Assembly (NCBI RefSeq): GCF_000241485.1
Contig: NZ_JH584241.1
Coordinates: 3,278,210-3,342,209 of the forward strand
Direction: 5' to 3'
From: Sphingomonas sp. PAMC 26605
GTDB taxonomy: Bacteria > Pseudomonadota > Alphaproteobacteria > Sphingomonadales > Sphingomonadaceae
Length of the DNA stretch: 64,000 bases
Made by a program: the position numbers and the translations under genes. Shown one piece after another: positions 55,623-64,000 of this stretch; within the stretch, counting starts at the first letter, position 1, and each line of letters begins with the position of its first letter. The notes beneath the pieces were generated by a model. That model was given only the letters and a program-made list of their open reading frames with translations. It was not told where the DNA came from and ran no database searches.

Positions 55623-57844
55623 CACCGGTCCCGCTTCGTGTGGATCACCGTGCTCGAACTGCGCTGCACCGGCACCATGATCCGCGGGTCATCGACATTG
55701 CCGAGCACCGGCGCACTCGGGATCGGTGGCGCCGCGCCCATGTAATCGCGCACCAACTGGTCGATCGACGGCTCGTCATTGGGCATCGCCAGCCCCTGCT
55801 GGAGCCGCAGATAGCCGTAGCGCTGCTCGGTCAGCTTGCGGCTGTCGTCGGCGGTGCGCAGGATCGTCGGGCGGATGAAGATCATCAGATTGGTCTTTGT
55901 CCGCGACTTGGCTTTCGAACGGAACAGGTTGCCCAACCCCGGAATATCGCCAAGCAACGGGATCTTCTCGATCGTCCGCCGCTCGTTATCGTCGAGCAGG
56001 CCGCTGATCACCGCGATGTCGCCGTCGTCGACGGTGCGGATCGTCTCGACCTCGCGCTTGTTGAGGATCAGGTCGCTGTTGGTGGTCGACACCGGCCCCG
56101 CGATCGAGCTGACCTCGAGCCGCAAATTGAGCTTCACCGTTCCGGAGGAATTGACCTGCGGACGCACCGTCAGCTCGATCCCGACGTTTTCCCGTTGGGT
56201 CGTCTGGAAGGCGTTATCGAAATTGGTCGACAGCGCCTTGCCGGTGGTGATCGGGATTTCCTGGCCGACCAGGCTGTGCGCTTCCTGATTGTCGAGCATT
56301 ACCAGATGCGGCACCTGGAGCAGGTTCGACGTCGTATCGCTCTTCACCGCATTGATGATCGAGCTGAACACCGTATCGCCGATCTTGCCCGCCCAGCCGC
56401 CGAAGCCGCCGCTCGCGCCGAGCACCGAGCTGATCGCGCTCTGCGTCAGCGAATCGCTCGCCGTGCTGTTGGTGCTGGTCGTGACGGTCGAGCCGTTGAT
56501 CGTCGTCGTCGTCGTCGCGAGCTGGCGCGCGCCGATCGCGCCCGCGATCGTCAGCAGGCTCGGCGCGGTGTTCTGGAAGCTCGACGCGGCGAACACCCCG
56601 CCCTTGAGATTGGCGATCGCGAACTGCGCGCCGAGCGAGCTTGCGGTCTGGTCCGAGACTTCGGCGACGATCGCCTCGACGAGCACCTGCTCGCGCCGCG
56701 TGTCGAGCTGCTGGACGACCTCGGCGAGCTGGCGCTGGACCTCGGCGGGCGCGGCGATGACGATCGCGTTGGCGCCGACGAAGCGCGTCACTACCGAAGC
56801 GGTGCGCCCGCCCGAAGTGATCGCGGTCTGTGTCGGAGCGTTGCCGGTGTTGGTCGTGTCTTGCTGCTGCACTGCAGGCGTATTGGCGGGGCGCGAGCTG
56901 GCGTTATTGCCCGTGCTGCCGGTCGACTGGCTGTTGCTGCCGAAATTGGACGCCGAGAGCTGCTGGTTGGTGATCGGCGACGGCGTCTGGCCGACGAGCT
57001 GCTGGAGGACGGGCAGCAATTGCTCGGCATCGGCATTCTCGAGGAAGATCACCTTGATCTCGGTGCCGTTCTTGGCGCGGCGATCGAGATCCTCGGCGAC
57101 CGCGGCGAGCCGTGCGACCGAGGTCGCATCGCCGCGAATCGCGACCGAATTCGAGCTGTTGACGGCAACGACACTGACCGTGCCGCCCGCCGCGGCGGGG
57201 GCCGCCCCCCCAGCCCCGCCGCCGCCCGCGCTCTGCCCGGCGAGCGCCTGCAACGCGGTCGCGATCTCGCGCGCGCCGGCATTCTTCAACGCGATGATCC
57301 GCGTCGCGGCGGTATCGGTGTCGATCTGTCGCAGCACTTCGCGCACGCGGCGGACGTTGTCGGCGAAATCGACGATGACGAGGCTGTTGCCGCCGCGGTT
57401 GGCGCTGACCGAGCCCTGCGGCGAGATCAGCGAGCGCACCGTGTCGACCGCCGATTGCGCATCGATCGAGCGCAGCCGGACGATCTCGGTGATATAGCTG
57501 TTGCTCGTCGCACCGCGCGCACCGACGCGGCTCGGCTGCGAGGCGGCGCTGTCGGTCGGCTGGATGCGGAACGCGCCGTTGGTGGTAGGCACGGCGACCA
57601 GCCCGTTGGCGCGCAGCGTCGAGAGGAAGATCTCGAAATATTGCGACTTGCTCACGGGATGATCGGTGACGACGGTCACCTTGCCCTGGACGCGCGCGTC
57701 GATGATGAAGGTCCGCCCGGTCACGCGCGCGGCATCGGCGATGAAGGCGCGGATATCGGCGTCTCGGACGTTCATCGTCTGCTGCGCATGCGCCGCCGCT
57801 GCGAGCGAGATTGCGAGAATGGGCGTCAGGATCAGTTTCTTCAT
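55622..57844 (-). CDS. gspD: Type II secretion outer-membrane secretin GspD
   Basis: GspD forms the outer-membrane gate. The 740-residue protein has a signal peptide (1-20), N0 domain (21-95, NVRDADIRAFI), three N1-N3 repeats, and the secretin domain (about 400-660). That domain carries VQVPHLVMLDNQEAHSLVGQ and the closing VPLLGDIPGLGNLF-type motif (IPLLGDIPGLGNLFR). A Gly/Ala-rich linker and a Ser/Thr/Asn-rich linker join domains. A C-terminal S-domain region ends TVIHTKRDR; no gspS pilotin gene is seen in the window. It overlaps gspC by four bases. Confidence 0.95.
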   Translation of the reverse strand: MKKLILTPILAISLAAAAHAQQTMNVRDADIRAFIADAARVTGRTFIIDARVQGKVTVVTDHPVSKSQYFEIFLSTLRANGLVAVPTTNGAFRIQPTDSAASQPSRVGARGATSNSYITEIVRLRSIDAQSAVDTVRSLISPQGSVSANRGGNSLVIVDFADNVRRVREVLRQIDTDTAATRIIALKNAGAREIATALQALAGQSAGGGGAGGAAPAAAGGTVSVVAVNSSNSVAIRGDATSVARLAAVAEDLDRRAKNGTEIKVIFLENADAEQLLPVLQQLVGQTPSPITNQQLSASNFGSNSQSTGSTGNNASSRPANTPAVQQQDTTNTGNAPTQTAITSGGRTASVVTRFVGANAIVIAAPAEVQRQLAEVVQQLDTRREQVLVEAIVAEVSDQTASSLGAQFAIANLKGGVFAASSFQNTAPSLLTIAGAIGARQLATTTTTINGSTVTTSTNSTASDSLTQSAISSVLGASGGFGGWAGKIGDTVFSSIINAVKSDTTSNLLQVPHLVMLDNQEAHSLVGQEIPITTGKALSTNFDNAFQTTQRENVGIELTVRPQVNSSGTVKLNLRLEVSSIAGPVSTTNSDLILNKREVETIRTVDDGDIAVISGLLDDNERRTIEKIPLLGDIPGLGNLFRSKAKSRTKTNLMIFIRPTILRTADDSRKLTEQRYGYLRLQQGLAMPNDEPSIDQLVRDYMGAAPPIPSAPVLGNVDDPRIMVPVQRSSSTVIHTKRDR

Positions 57845-58704
57845 TGCCCCGCAATCGTAATGACGAGTGGTACCGTGTCGCTGCCGCGTTCTACCGTGAA
57901 GGCGAGCGTTCCGCCCTTGGCATATTGTGCGCCCAGACGCTCTATGTCTTCGCCGCCGCCGACGGGTTTGCCGGCGATCTGTGTGATGACGTCGCCATCG
58001 CGCAACCCTGCCGCGCGGAAACCGGCACCGCTCCCCTGTTGCCGCACGGTGAGACCGCTGACGCGGCCGCCGTCGATCCGTGGAATGAAGCCGACGTCGC
58101 GGCGCAACTGCGCGAAGCTGACGCCTTGCGGTCCGACCGCGACCGGCGGCGTCGCGGGGGCGCCGGCCAATGCGCCGCCACCGAGCAGTGGCGGGCCGCT
58201 TGGCATGGCGGGCGCGATGGGCGCCTGTTCGGTCTGCGGCAGGTACAGATCCTCGGCCGCGCCGCCGCGATCGATCGTGACATGGTCGAACGCGACTGCC
58301 TTTAGCCGCACCCCGGGCATGATCTCCTGCCCGACCGCGACGCTTTGCTGGACCCCGTCGGGCCCGGCGATGATCGCCGAGCCGCCGCCCTGCGCTTCGT
58401 CGATCCGCACACCGAACAGCGTCAGCTGGAGCGTGGTGACGACCGAAGGCCCCGCCGCATCGCCGCCGCTCGCGCGGTAGAAGGGATCGAAGCCGCGCAA
58501 GATCGCTTCGGGCGACCCCGCGACCCCGCCCTGTTCGGGGCGCCAGATCCCGACCGGGCCGACCGGGGTCAGCACCGCCCAGACCAGCCGCGCGCTCTGG
58601 ATCGCCAGCAGCGCGATCAGCGCCAGCTCGAGCGTCGAATAGACCGTCGTAACCGGAAGCCGCCGCAGGAAAGCCCGCGCGCGCGCATCCAAAACCAAGC
58701 GCAT
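57841..58704 (-). CDS. gspC: Type II secretion protein GspC with PDZ domain
   Basis: GspC joins the inner-membrane platform to the secretin. The 287-residue protein has one N-terminal helix (about 20-40), a homology-region domain (about 90-150) with VAVGQEIMPGVRLKAVAFDHV, a Pro/Gly-rich linker, and a C-terminal PDZ domain (about 190-287) with GLRDGDVITQIAGKPV. It opens the twelve-gene gspC-N operon. Its promoter must lie in the 147 bases shared with the divergent oxygenase gene. Confidence 0.92.
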   Translation of the reverse strand: MRLVLDARARAFLRRLPVTTVYSTLELALIALLAIQSARLVWAVLTPVGPVGIWRPEQGGVAGSPEAILRGFDPFYRASGGDAAGPSVVTTLQLTLFGVRIDEAQGGGSAIIAGPDGVQQSVAVGQEIMPGVRLKAVAFDHVTIDRGGAAEDLYLPQTEQAPIAPAMPSGPPLLGGGALAGAPATPPVAVGPQGVSFAQLRRDVGFIPRIDGGRVSGLTVRQQGSGAGFRAAGLRDGDVITQIAGKPVGGGEDIERLGAQYAKGGTLAFTVERGSDTVPLVITIAGQ

Positions 58705-58851
58705 GTGGACCCCATCCCCGATCGCGACGTCCTATCGGCAGCCGTGTTACCGCCACGTAGCGCCGCTGTGAACCGTGTACGTGACAGATTGCCGATCGGA
58801 TGCGCGGTCATCGGCTGGAAAACCCGGTAAAGCTTTGGCAAGACGTACGGT

Positions 58852-59526
58852 GTGACCGAAGCTCCCGCCTCGCCAGCCGCCGCCCGCTTCGGTTCGGGTC
58901 TCGATGCCGTCGCGATAACGGGCCATCTCGCGAGCCAGCCGGGCGCCCAGCGCGTGCCGTCGCCCAAGCTGACCCTGTTCCTTCGTCGTCGGTTTCTCGA
59001 TGCCGAAACCTGCGCCGGCCTGCGCGCCGCGGTCGATGCGACGCGGCGCCCCTCGACCGTGTCGGACTTCAACGGCGACCGCGCGTTCCGAACCAGCGAG
59101 ACGGGCGATCTCGATCCGCTCGACCCGCTGACGATCGCGCTCGACTCTAAGATTGCGGCCTTCACCGGGCTCGATCCGGCGCATGGCGAACCGATCCAGG
59201 GACAACGCTATGCGGTCGGCCAGGAATTCAAGCCGCATACCGACTATTTCGATCCGCTTGGGGTCGATTTCGATCGCTACTGCGGCATCGCTGGCAACCG
59301 CACCTGGACGGTGATGGTCTATCTCAACGAACCCGAAGCCGGTGGCGCGACTCGCTTCAAGGCGATCGACAAGATCATCCAGCCCGAAACCGGCAAATTG
59401 CTCGCCTGGAACAACCGGCGGCCCGACGGGTCGCCCAATCCGGCGACGCTCCATCACGGCATGAAGGTCCGCGCGGGCGCGAAATACGTGATCACCAAAT
59501 GGTTTCGCGAACGCCCGTGGCGCTAA
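58852..59526 (+). CDS. 2OG-Fe(II) oxygenase of the prolyl 4-hydroxylase family
   Basis: This 224-residue enzyme has the iron site H129-x-D131 (KPHTDYFDP) and His201 in TLHHGMKV, with Lys211 (GAKYVITKW) to bind 2-oxoglutarate. The core is the P4H-type jelly roll, with NRTWTVMVYLNEPEAGGATRF. Bacterial members hydroxylate proline or other residues in proteins or free amino acids; the target here is unknown. It starts with GTG at 58852. It is divergent from the secretion operon and followed by a strong hairpin. Confidence 0.88.
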   Translation: MTEAPASPAAARFGSGLDAVAITGHLASQPGAQRVPSPKLTLFLRRRFLDAETCAGLRAAVDATRRPSTVSDFNGDRAFRTSETGDLDPLDPLTIALDSKIAAFTGLDPAHGEPIQGQRYAVGQEFKPHTDYFDPLGVDFDRYCGIAGNRTWTVMVYLNEPEAGGATRFKAIDKIIQPETGKLLAWNNRRPDGSPNPATLHHGMKVRAGAKYVITKWFRERPWR

Positions 59527-59540
59527 GGCAGGCGACATAG

Positions 59541-59572
59541 AAAAGCCGCCCGACCCTCTCGGGTCCGGCGGC
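59541..59572 (-). terminator. Terminator hairpin between the oxygenase gene and tRNA-Val
   Basis: GCCGCCCGACCC and GGGTCCGGCGGC pair over about 11 bases with a TCTC loop. On the minus strand it is followed by TTTTCT, so it works best as the terminator of tRNA-Val. It may also serve the oxygenase gene from the other side. Confidence 0.75.
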
Positions 59573-59579
59573 TCCTGAA

Positions 59580-59654
59580 TGGTGGGCGCGGCAAGGATTG
59601 AACTTGCGACCCCACCCGTGTGAAGGGTGTGCTCTACCACTGAGCTACGCGCCC
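59580..59654 (-). tRNA. tRNA-Val (anticodon CAC)
   Basis: The minus strand folds into a normal cloverleaf: acceptor stem GGGCGCG/CGCGCCC, anticodon stem CACCC/GGGTG with loop TTCACAC (anticodon CAC, reading GUG), and T arm GCAAG TTCAATC CTTGC. A73 and CCA are encoded. A terminator hairpin follows at once. Confidence 0.96.
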
Positions 59655-59690
59655 GCTGCCCCTGTCCCGCGCGATGCGGCGGAGCGAAAC

Positions 59691-59715
59691 GGATAAGGGC
59701 GGCCTGACGCCGCCC
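59691..59715 (-). terminator. Terminator of the HU gene
   Basis: GGGCGGC and GCCGCCC form a 7-base-pair stem with a five-base loop, 70 bases past the HU stop. On the minus strand TTATCC follows, a short T run. Confidence 0.6.
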
Positions 59716-59786
59716 TGGTGCCAGTCTCTTAAAACGAGCCGGCGCGGTTTGTCCAGCGCCGATGCCCGGAAATTCGGGTCAACCGA

Positions 59787-60059
59787 TCAGTTGACCGAGT
59801 CCTTGAGACCCTTGCCGGCCTTGAACTTGGGCTGCGACGACGCCTTGATCGTCATCGGCTCGCCGGTGCGCGGGTTGCGGCCGGTCGAAGCCTTGCGCTT
59901 GCTGACCGAGAAAGTCCCGAAGCCGACGAGACGCACTTCATCACCCTTTTTCAGCGCGGCCGACACTGCATCGAACACGGCTTCCACGGCCTTGCTTGCA
60001 TCACCCTTGGTCAGACCCGACGTGTCGGCCACCGTCGCGATCAGTTCCTGTTTGTTCAT
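59787..60059 (-). CDS. DNA-binding protein HU
   Basis: This 90-residue nucleoid protein has the HU/IHF signature GFGTFSVSKRKASTGRNPRTGEP and the beta-arm residues that bend DNA. MNKQELIATVADTSGLTKGDA is the standard HU N-terminus, with the ATG at 60059. lon lies directly upstream with its own terminator; the lon-hupB order is conserved in many proteobacteria. A promoter with a perfect TTGACA precedes it. Confidence 0.95.
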   Translation of the reverse strand: MNKQELIATVADTSGLTKGDASKAVEAVFDAVSAALKKGDEVRLVGFGTFSVSKRKASTGRNPRTGEPMTIKASSQPKFKAGKGLKDSVN

Positions 60060-60123
60060 GGCCACGAAACCCCCGTTTATAAAAAAGATAATGAAATGAT
60101 TCCCAGGCGAAAGCCGGTGGCGC

Positions 60124-60152
60124 AGTAAGGCGGCTTGCATCGGGGCTGTCAA
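60124..60152 (-). promoter_or_regulatory. Probable sigma-70 promoter of the HU gene
   Basis: On the minus strand a perfect TTGACA (60152-60147) and CTTACT (60129-60124) are 17 bases apart. The leader before the ATG is about 60 bases and AT-rich. It lies between the lon terminator and the HU gene. Confidence 0.6.
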
Positions 60153-60153
60153 A

Positions 60154-60190
60154 GCAAAAACACCCCCGCCGCCGGTGAAAACGGCGAGGA
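60154..60190 (-). terminator. Terminator of lon
   Basis: CCTCGCCG and CGGCGGGG form an 8-base-pair stem (one G-T pair) around a ten-base loop. On the minus strand it is followed by GGTGTTTTTGC, shortly after the lon stop. Confidence 0.7.
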
Positions 60191-60215
60191 TGCAACAATA
60201 TACGCTAATCCGAGC

Positions 60216-62702
60216 TTAATGGTGGAGTTCACCCCCGATTGCCGGCACGCCGACGGGGGGTTGCGCGGCGAGATCGTCGGCCTCGGTCCAGTCGATCGCG
60301 GTGAGTGGACCCGTCAGAGCGAGCCGCAGAACCTCGTCGACATGCGCCACCGGGATGATTTTCAGACCGTCGCGGATGTTGGCCGGGATGTCCGCCAGAT
60401 CCTTCTCGTTCTCGTGCGGGATGAGCACCGTGGTGATCCCGCCGCGCAAAGCGGCGAGCAACTTCTCCTTGAGCCCGCCGATCGGCAGCACGCGGCCACG
60501 CAGCGTGACTTCGCCCGTCATCGCGATGTCGCGGCGTACCGGCACGCCGGTCAGCGTCGAGACGATCGCGGTGACGATGCCGATCCCCGCCGATGGTCCG
60601 TCCTTGGGTACCGCGCCTTCGGGCAGATGGATGTGGATGTCCTTGCGCGCGAAGATGCTCGGCTTGATCCCGTACGACGGCGAGCGCGCCTTGATGAAGC
60701 TGAACGCGGTCTCGATCGATTCCTTCATCACGTCGCCGAGCTTGCCGGTGATCTTGGCCTGACCGCGCCCAGGCACGGTCACGCTCTCGATCGTCAGCAA
60801 CTCGCCGCCGACCTCGGTCCAGGCGAGCCCGGTGACCGCGCCGATCTGGTTCTCCTCTTCACCCAGGCCATGACGATACTTCTTCACGCCGGCGAAGTCG
60901 GACAGATTGTCGGGCGTCACGGTGACGCTCGTCGTCTTGCCCTCGAGGATCTGGCGCAGCGCCTTGCGCGCGAGCTTGGCGATCTCGCGCTCGAGCGTGC
61001 GGACGCCGGCTTCGCGCGTGTAATATTGGATCAGCGCGCGGAGACCCTCGGTGGTGAGCGCGAACTCGCCCGCCTTGAGACCATGCGCCTCGATCTGCTT
61101 TTCGATCAGATGGCGCTCGGCGATCTCGACCTTCTCGTCCTCGGTATAGCCCTCGAGCCGGATGATCTCCATCCGGTCGAGCAGCGCCTGCGGCAAGTTT
61201 AGCGTGTTCGCGGTGGTCACGAACATCACGTCCGACAGATCGACGTCGATCTCGAGATAGTGATCCTGGAACTTGGCGTTCTGTTCGGGATCGAGCACCT
61301 CGAGCAGCGCCGACGCCGGATCACCGCGGAAATCCTGGCCGAGCTTGTCGATCTCGTCGAGCAGGAACAGCGGGTTGCTGGTGCCGGCCTTTTTGAGATT
61401 GGTCACGATCTTGCCCGGCAGCGAGCCGATATAGGTCCGGCGATGCCCGCGGATCTCGGCTTCGTCGCGCACGCCGCCCAAGGACTGGCGGATGAACTCG
61501 CGGCCGGTCGCCTTGGCGATCGACTTGCCGAGCGAGGTCTTGCCGACGCCGGGCGGGCCGACGAGGCACAGGATCGGCCCTTTCAGCTTGTTGGTCCGCG
61601 CCTGCACGGCGAGATATTCGATGATCCGGTCCTTGACCTTCTCGAGCGCGTAATGGTCCTCGTCGAGCACCGCTTGCGCCGCCGAGATGTCCTTGCGGAT
61701 CTTCGACTTCTTGCCCCACGGGAGGCCGAGCAGCACGTCGAGATAGTTGCGCACGACGGTCGCCTCGGCGCTCATCGGCGCCATCGTCTTGAGCTTCTTG
61801 AGCTCGGCAGTCGCCTTGGTGCGCGCCTCCTTCGAGAGCTTCATCGTCGCGATCTTCTGCGTCAGCTCGGCAATCTCGTCGCCGTCGCCGTCATCGCCCT
61901 CGTTGCCGAGTTCGCGCTGGATCGCCTTCAACTGCTCGTTGAGATAATATTCGCGCTGGGTCTTCTCCATCTGGCGCTTGACCCGCGACTTGATCTTCTT
62001 CTCGACCTGCAGGACGCCGAGCTCCCCCTCCATGAAGGCGAACACCATCTCGAGCCGCTTGGCCGGATCGCGCTCGATCAGCAGCGCCTGCTTGTCGCTG
62101 ACCTTGACCTGGATGTTGGCGGCGACCGCATCGGCGAGCTTCGAAGGATCCTCGATCTCGCCGAGCTGCACCGCGGTCTCGGCCGGCAGCTTGCGGTTGA
62201 GCTTGGCGTAATTCTCGAACTGGTCGATCACCGAGCGCATCAGCGCCTTGAGATCGGGGCTGAGATCGTCGGGGGTGAGCTCGCCGACGCGCTCGCCCAG
62301 CTCGTCGCTCGCGGCTTCGAGGTCGTCCGAACCGGCATCGCCTTCGAGCATCTCGACTTCGGCCGAGAGATAGCCGTCGCTCTGGACGAGCGAGGTCAGC
62401 GCGGCGCGGCGCTTGCCCTCGACCAGCACGCGCACGGTGCCGTCAGGCAGCTTGAGCAATTGCAGCACGACCGCGGTGACGCCGATCTCGTAGAGATCGT
62501 CGCGGTCGGGGTCGTCCTCACTGGGGTCGAGCTGCGCGACGAGGAAAATCTCCTTGTCGGCGGCCATTGCGGCTTCCAGGGCTGCGACCGACTTGTCGCG
62601 CCCGACGAACAGCGGCACGATCATGTTGGGGAAGACAACGATGTCGCGCAGCGGCAGGACGGGATAAGCCTGAGTGGACGGGGTGGCAGAAGCTTGGGTC
62701 AT
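60216..62702 (-). CDS. lon: ATP-dependent protease Lon
   Basis: Lon degrades misfolded and short-lived regulators in the cytoplasm. The 828-residue protein has the N-terminal substrate domain (about 12-205), an AAA+ domain with [13 protein letters not shown] near residue 380, and a C-terminal protease domain. The Ser-Lys dyad sits in [10 protein letters not shown] (Ser about 703) and [10 protein letters not shown] (Lys about 743). It starts at the ATG at 62702; a longer frame runs into divergent sequence. HU, a known Lon substrate in E. coli, is coded just downstream. A heat-shock-type promoter may precede it. Confidence 0.96.
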   Translation of the reverse strand: MTQASATPSTQAYPVLPLRDIVVFPNMIVPLFVGRDKSVAALEAAMAADKEIFLVAQLDPSEDDPDRDDLYEIGVTAVVLQLLKLPDGTVRVLVEGKRRAALTSLVQSDGYLSAEVEMLEGDAGSDDLEAASDELGERVGELTPDDLSPDLKALMRSVIDQFENYAKLNRKLPAETAVQLGEIEDPSKLADAVAANIQVKVSDKQALLIERDPAKRLEMVFAFMEGELGVLQVEKKIKSRVKRQMEKTQREYYLNEQLKAIQRELGNEGDDGDGDEIAELTQKIATMKLSKEARTKATAELKKLKTMAPMSAEATVVRNYLDVLLGLPWGKKSKIRKDISAAQAVLDEDHYALEKVKDRIIEYLAVQARTNKLKGPILCLVGPPGVGKTSLGKSIAKATGREFIRQSLGGVRDEAEIRGHRRTYIGSLPGKIVTNLKKAGTSNPLFLLDEIDKLGQDFRGDPASALLEVLDPEQNAKFQDHYLEIDVDLSDVMFVTTANTLNLPQALLDRMEIIRLEGYTEDEKVEIAERHLIEKQIEAHGLKAGEFALTTEGLRALIQYYTREAGVRTLEREIAKLARKALRQILEGKTTSVTVTPDNLSDFAGVKKYRHGLGEEENQIGAVTGLAWTEVGGELLTIESVTVPGRGQAKITGKLGDVMKESIETAFSFIKARSPSYGIKPSIFARKDIHIHLPEGAVPKDGPSAGIGIVTAIVSTLTGVPVRRDIAMTGEVTLRGRVLPIGGLKEKLLAALRGGITTVLIPHENEKDLADIPANIRDGLKIIPVAHVDEVLRLALTGPLTAIDWTEADDLAAQPPVGVPAIGGELHH

Positions 62703-62730
62703 GGATACTCCGAGGTCGCGACAAGGCCGC

Positions 62731-63456
62731 GTGCTTGACCCCTTATATGGGGGGAGTTGCCGATCCATCAATCGCCGAGCGCTTTTGGGCGGGGCAATCG
62801 CGCTTGCGGCGCTGCCCAATCGGCTCGCCGCCGCGGAGCGCGGCGGCGGCGGCCCCGTCGCGCGGGCGTTCGCCGCCGCCGGGGGACGCGATCGGCTGGC
62901 GCGTGTCCGTAGTCTGTCGTGGACCGGCGTTGCGCGGACGATGCTCGGCACGGTACCGGTCGTGCTCCATGTCGAAAGCCGAATCGAGCCGTTCATCCGC
63001 TCACGCGCCGACACCTGGCTGACGACTGAGGGGCGCGGCGCCGCGCGCACCGTGATGATCGAGCGCGACAGCGCCTTCGTCGTACAGGACGGCGCACAGA
63101 CCGCGCTTCCCGCGCTGCAAGCGCGGTTCGAGCGCCAGCGGCTTGGCGCGTTCGCCTATCTGCTGCTCGCCCCGGCGTTCGTCTCGGCAGCCGGGCCGAA
63201 CCGGCTCAACGCGGCGCACGACGGCTATCCGCCGATCGCGCTGACGCTAGGCCGCGATGGCGCGATCGCGACCGCCGACTATGTGCTTTCCGCACCCGAC
63301 CCCAGCGCCGCGGCGATTCGCCAGCATTTCCGCTTTGCCGGCAGCGTGCGCGCGCAAGGCGTCCGCTTCCCGCGCGTCACGACGATGCTACAGGACGGTC
63401 GCCCGTCGCTGCAGTTGACGATCATCGATTTCTCCGTGGAACTGAGCCCCGCATGA
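62731..63456 (+). CDS. Exported protein of unknown function, probable Tat signal
   Basis: The 241-residue frame starts best at a GTG at 62731. It has the twin-arginine stretch INRRALLGGAIALAALPNRLAA near its N-terminus, followed by a beta-rich domain with GGRDRLARVRSLSWTGVA, FIRSRADTWLTTEGRG and a closing LQLTIIDFSVEL. The pattern of long amphipathic strands resembles LolA-like lipid-binding folds, but I do not recognise the family. Its start is 28 bases from the divergent lon start, and an ATG at 62701 would overlap lon. Its stop overlaps the M1 aminopeptidase start (ATGA), so the two are coupled. Confidence 0.6.
   Translation: MLDPLYGGSCRSINRRALLGGAIALAALPNRLAAAERGGGGPVARAFAAAGGRDRLARVRSLSWTGVARTMLGTVPVVLHVESRIEPFIRSRADTWLTTEGRGAARTVMIERDSAFVVQDGAQTALPALQARFERQRLGAFAYLLLAPAFVSAAGPNRLNAAHDGYPPIALTLGRDGAIATADYVLSAPDPSAAAIRQHFRFAGSVRAQGVRFPRVTTMLQDGRPSLQLTIIDFSVELSPA
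62744..62772 (-). promoter_or_regulatory. Possible heat-shock (sigma-32) promoter of lon
   Basis: On the minus strand CCCCATATA (62752-62744) agrees well with the sigma-32 -10 consensus. ATTGATG lies 13 bases upstream and keeps TTGA of the -35 consensus. The match at -35 is weak. Confidence 0.35.
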
Positions 63457-64000
63457 TCCCTGTTCGTATCGCTCTCCTGTCGAGCTGCCTTGCGCTCACC
63501 GCTGCCGCTCTGCCCACCAAGGGCGAGCCGCCGCTGACCGCGCAGACGCAGAAATCGGGCGGGCCGATCGATGCCGAACAGGCCAAGCTCGGCTTCGACG
63601 CCGCCGACCTCGCGTTCGAGGTGCTGCCCGAGACCGAGACGCTGCGCGGCGTTGCGACGCTGCGCTTCACCGCCAAGGCGCCGCTGACCAAGCTCGTGCT
63701 CGATATCGACCGCAACCTGCCGGTCGATGCGGTTGCGATCGACGGCGCTGCGCTCGCGCCATCGGCATGGCGCAACCCGGAGGGGCAACTCGTCGTCACA
63801 CTGCCGCGCACGATCGCGGCGGGCAGCCATGTCACCGCCAAGCTGACCTATGGCGGCACCCCGCACGTTGCGATCAACGCGCCGTGGGATCCCGGTGTCG
63901 TCTGGGCCAAGACGCCGAGCGGCGCGCCGTGGTTCGGCACGACCGCAGAGGGCGCCGGGTGCGACCTGTTCTGGCCGTGCCTCGATTTCCCGACCGGCGA
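63453..64000 (+). CDS. M1-family aminopeptidase, N-terminal part (cut by the window end)
   Basis: The reading frame begins with ATG at 63453, overlapping the previous stop, and stays open to the last base of the window (182 codons). It has a Sec signal (about 1-18, ending LTAAALP). A beta-sandwich of the M1 N-terminal domain follows, with TLRGVATLRFTAKAPLT, AKLTYGGTPH and SGAPWFGTTAEGAGCDLFWPC, which marks exported M1 peptidases of this group. The catalytic HEXXH part is beyond the window. It would remove N-terminal amino acids from peptides in the periplasm. Confidence 0.85.
   Translation, partial: MIPVRIALLSSCLALTAAALPTKGEPPLTAQTQKSGGPIDAEQAKLGFDAADLAFEVLPETETLRGVATLRFTAKAPLTKLVLDIDRNLPVDAVAIDGAALAPSAWRNPEGQLVVTLPRTIAAGSHVTAKLTYGGTPHVAINAPWDPGVVWAKTPSGAPWFGTTAEGAGCDLFWPCLDFPTG

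Noticed and set aside
55640..58480. A 946-codon plus-strand open frame
   Set aside because: Antisense to gspD and gspC with the same low-complexity composition; the gsp genes have clear motifs and overlaps.

Overview
The window looks like chromosomal DNA of a GC-rich alphaproteobacterium of the Sphingomonadales, most likely Sphingomonas or a close relative. The evidence is a CckA-type hybrid kinase, an alphaproteobacterial SOS box (GTTC-N7-GTTC) in front of recA, a TonB-dependent receptor of the Xanthomonas/Caulobacter style, a eukaryote-like NADP isocitrate dehydrogenase and the general gene content. Nearly all of the DNA is coding and genes are tightly packed. I see no prophage, insertion sequence, CRISPR array or rRNA operon.

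Layout. 1-8 kb: phospholipid synthesis (psd-pssA), icd, an FAD monooxygenase, a Kef-type antiporter, and a two-gene unit of a protealysin-like M4 protease with an emfourin-like inhibitor. 8-11 kb: alaS and a 660-base gene-free stretch. 11-23 kb: a three-gene RND efflux operon on the minus strand, facing a plus-strand array of OmpR-type regulator, sensor kinase, YncE-like propeller and TonB-dependent receptor. 23-29 kb: M24 peptidase, dicarboxylate symporter, a glutathione S-transferase between inverted repeat copies, a 15-base tandem repeat, recA and an SDR. 29-40 kb: a receiver protein, cckA, M13 peptidase, DUF2062 protein, smpB, thioesterase, dapA, lytic transglycosylase, greB and acylphosphatase. 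40-47 kb: Uma2 protein, ettA, a VapBC pair coupled to an M28 peptidase, a small lipoprotein, a TPR protein, a leucine dehydrogenase and tRNA-His. 47-58.7 kb: a complete minus-strand type II secretion operon, gspC to gspN. 58.8-64 kb: a 2OG-Fe(II) oxygenase, tRNA-Val, an HU gene, lon, a probable Tat-exported protein and the start of an M1 aminopeptidase.

How the genes fit together. There is a full type II secretion machine, but its prepilin peptidase GspO is not here. The window also codes for several peptidases of families M1, M4, M13, M24 and M28, most with export signals, which suits a protein-scavenging life style. The RND operon and the facing two-component/receptor array look like one envelope-stress or metal/toxin response module. 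recA with its LexA site, lon, HU, smpB and ettA are core genes.

The most interesting points are: the protealysin/inhibitor pair, in which the inhibitor seems to be made as a lipoprotein; palindromic repeat elements inside the type II secretion operon, two of them translated in frame within gspE and gspG; a VapBC pair joined to an exported peptidase through two TTGA overlaps; and an RND pump with mixed class signatures. All functional statements come from reading the sequence and from family knowledge. No database search was run.
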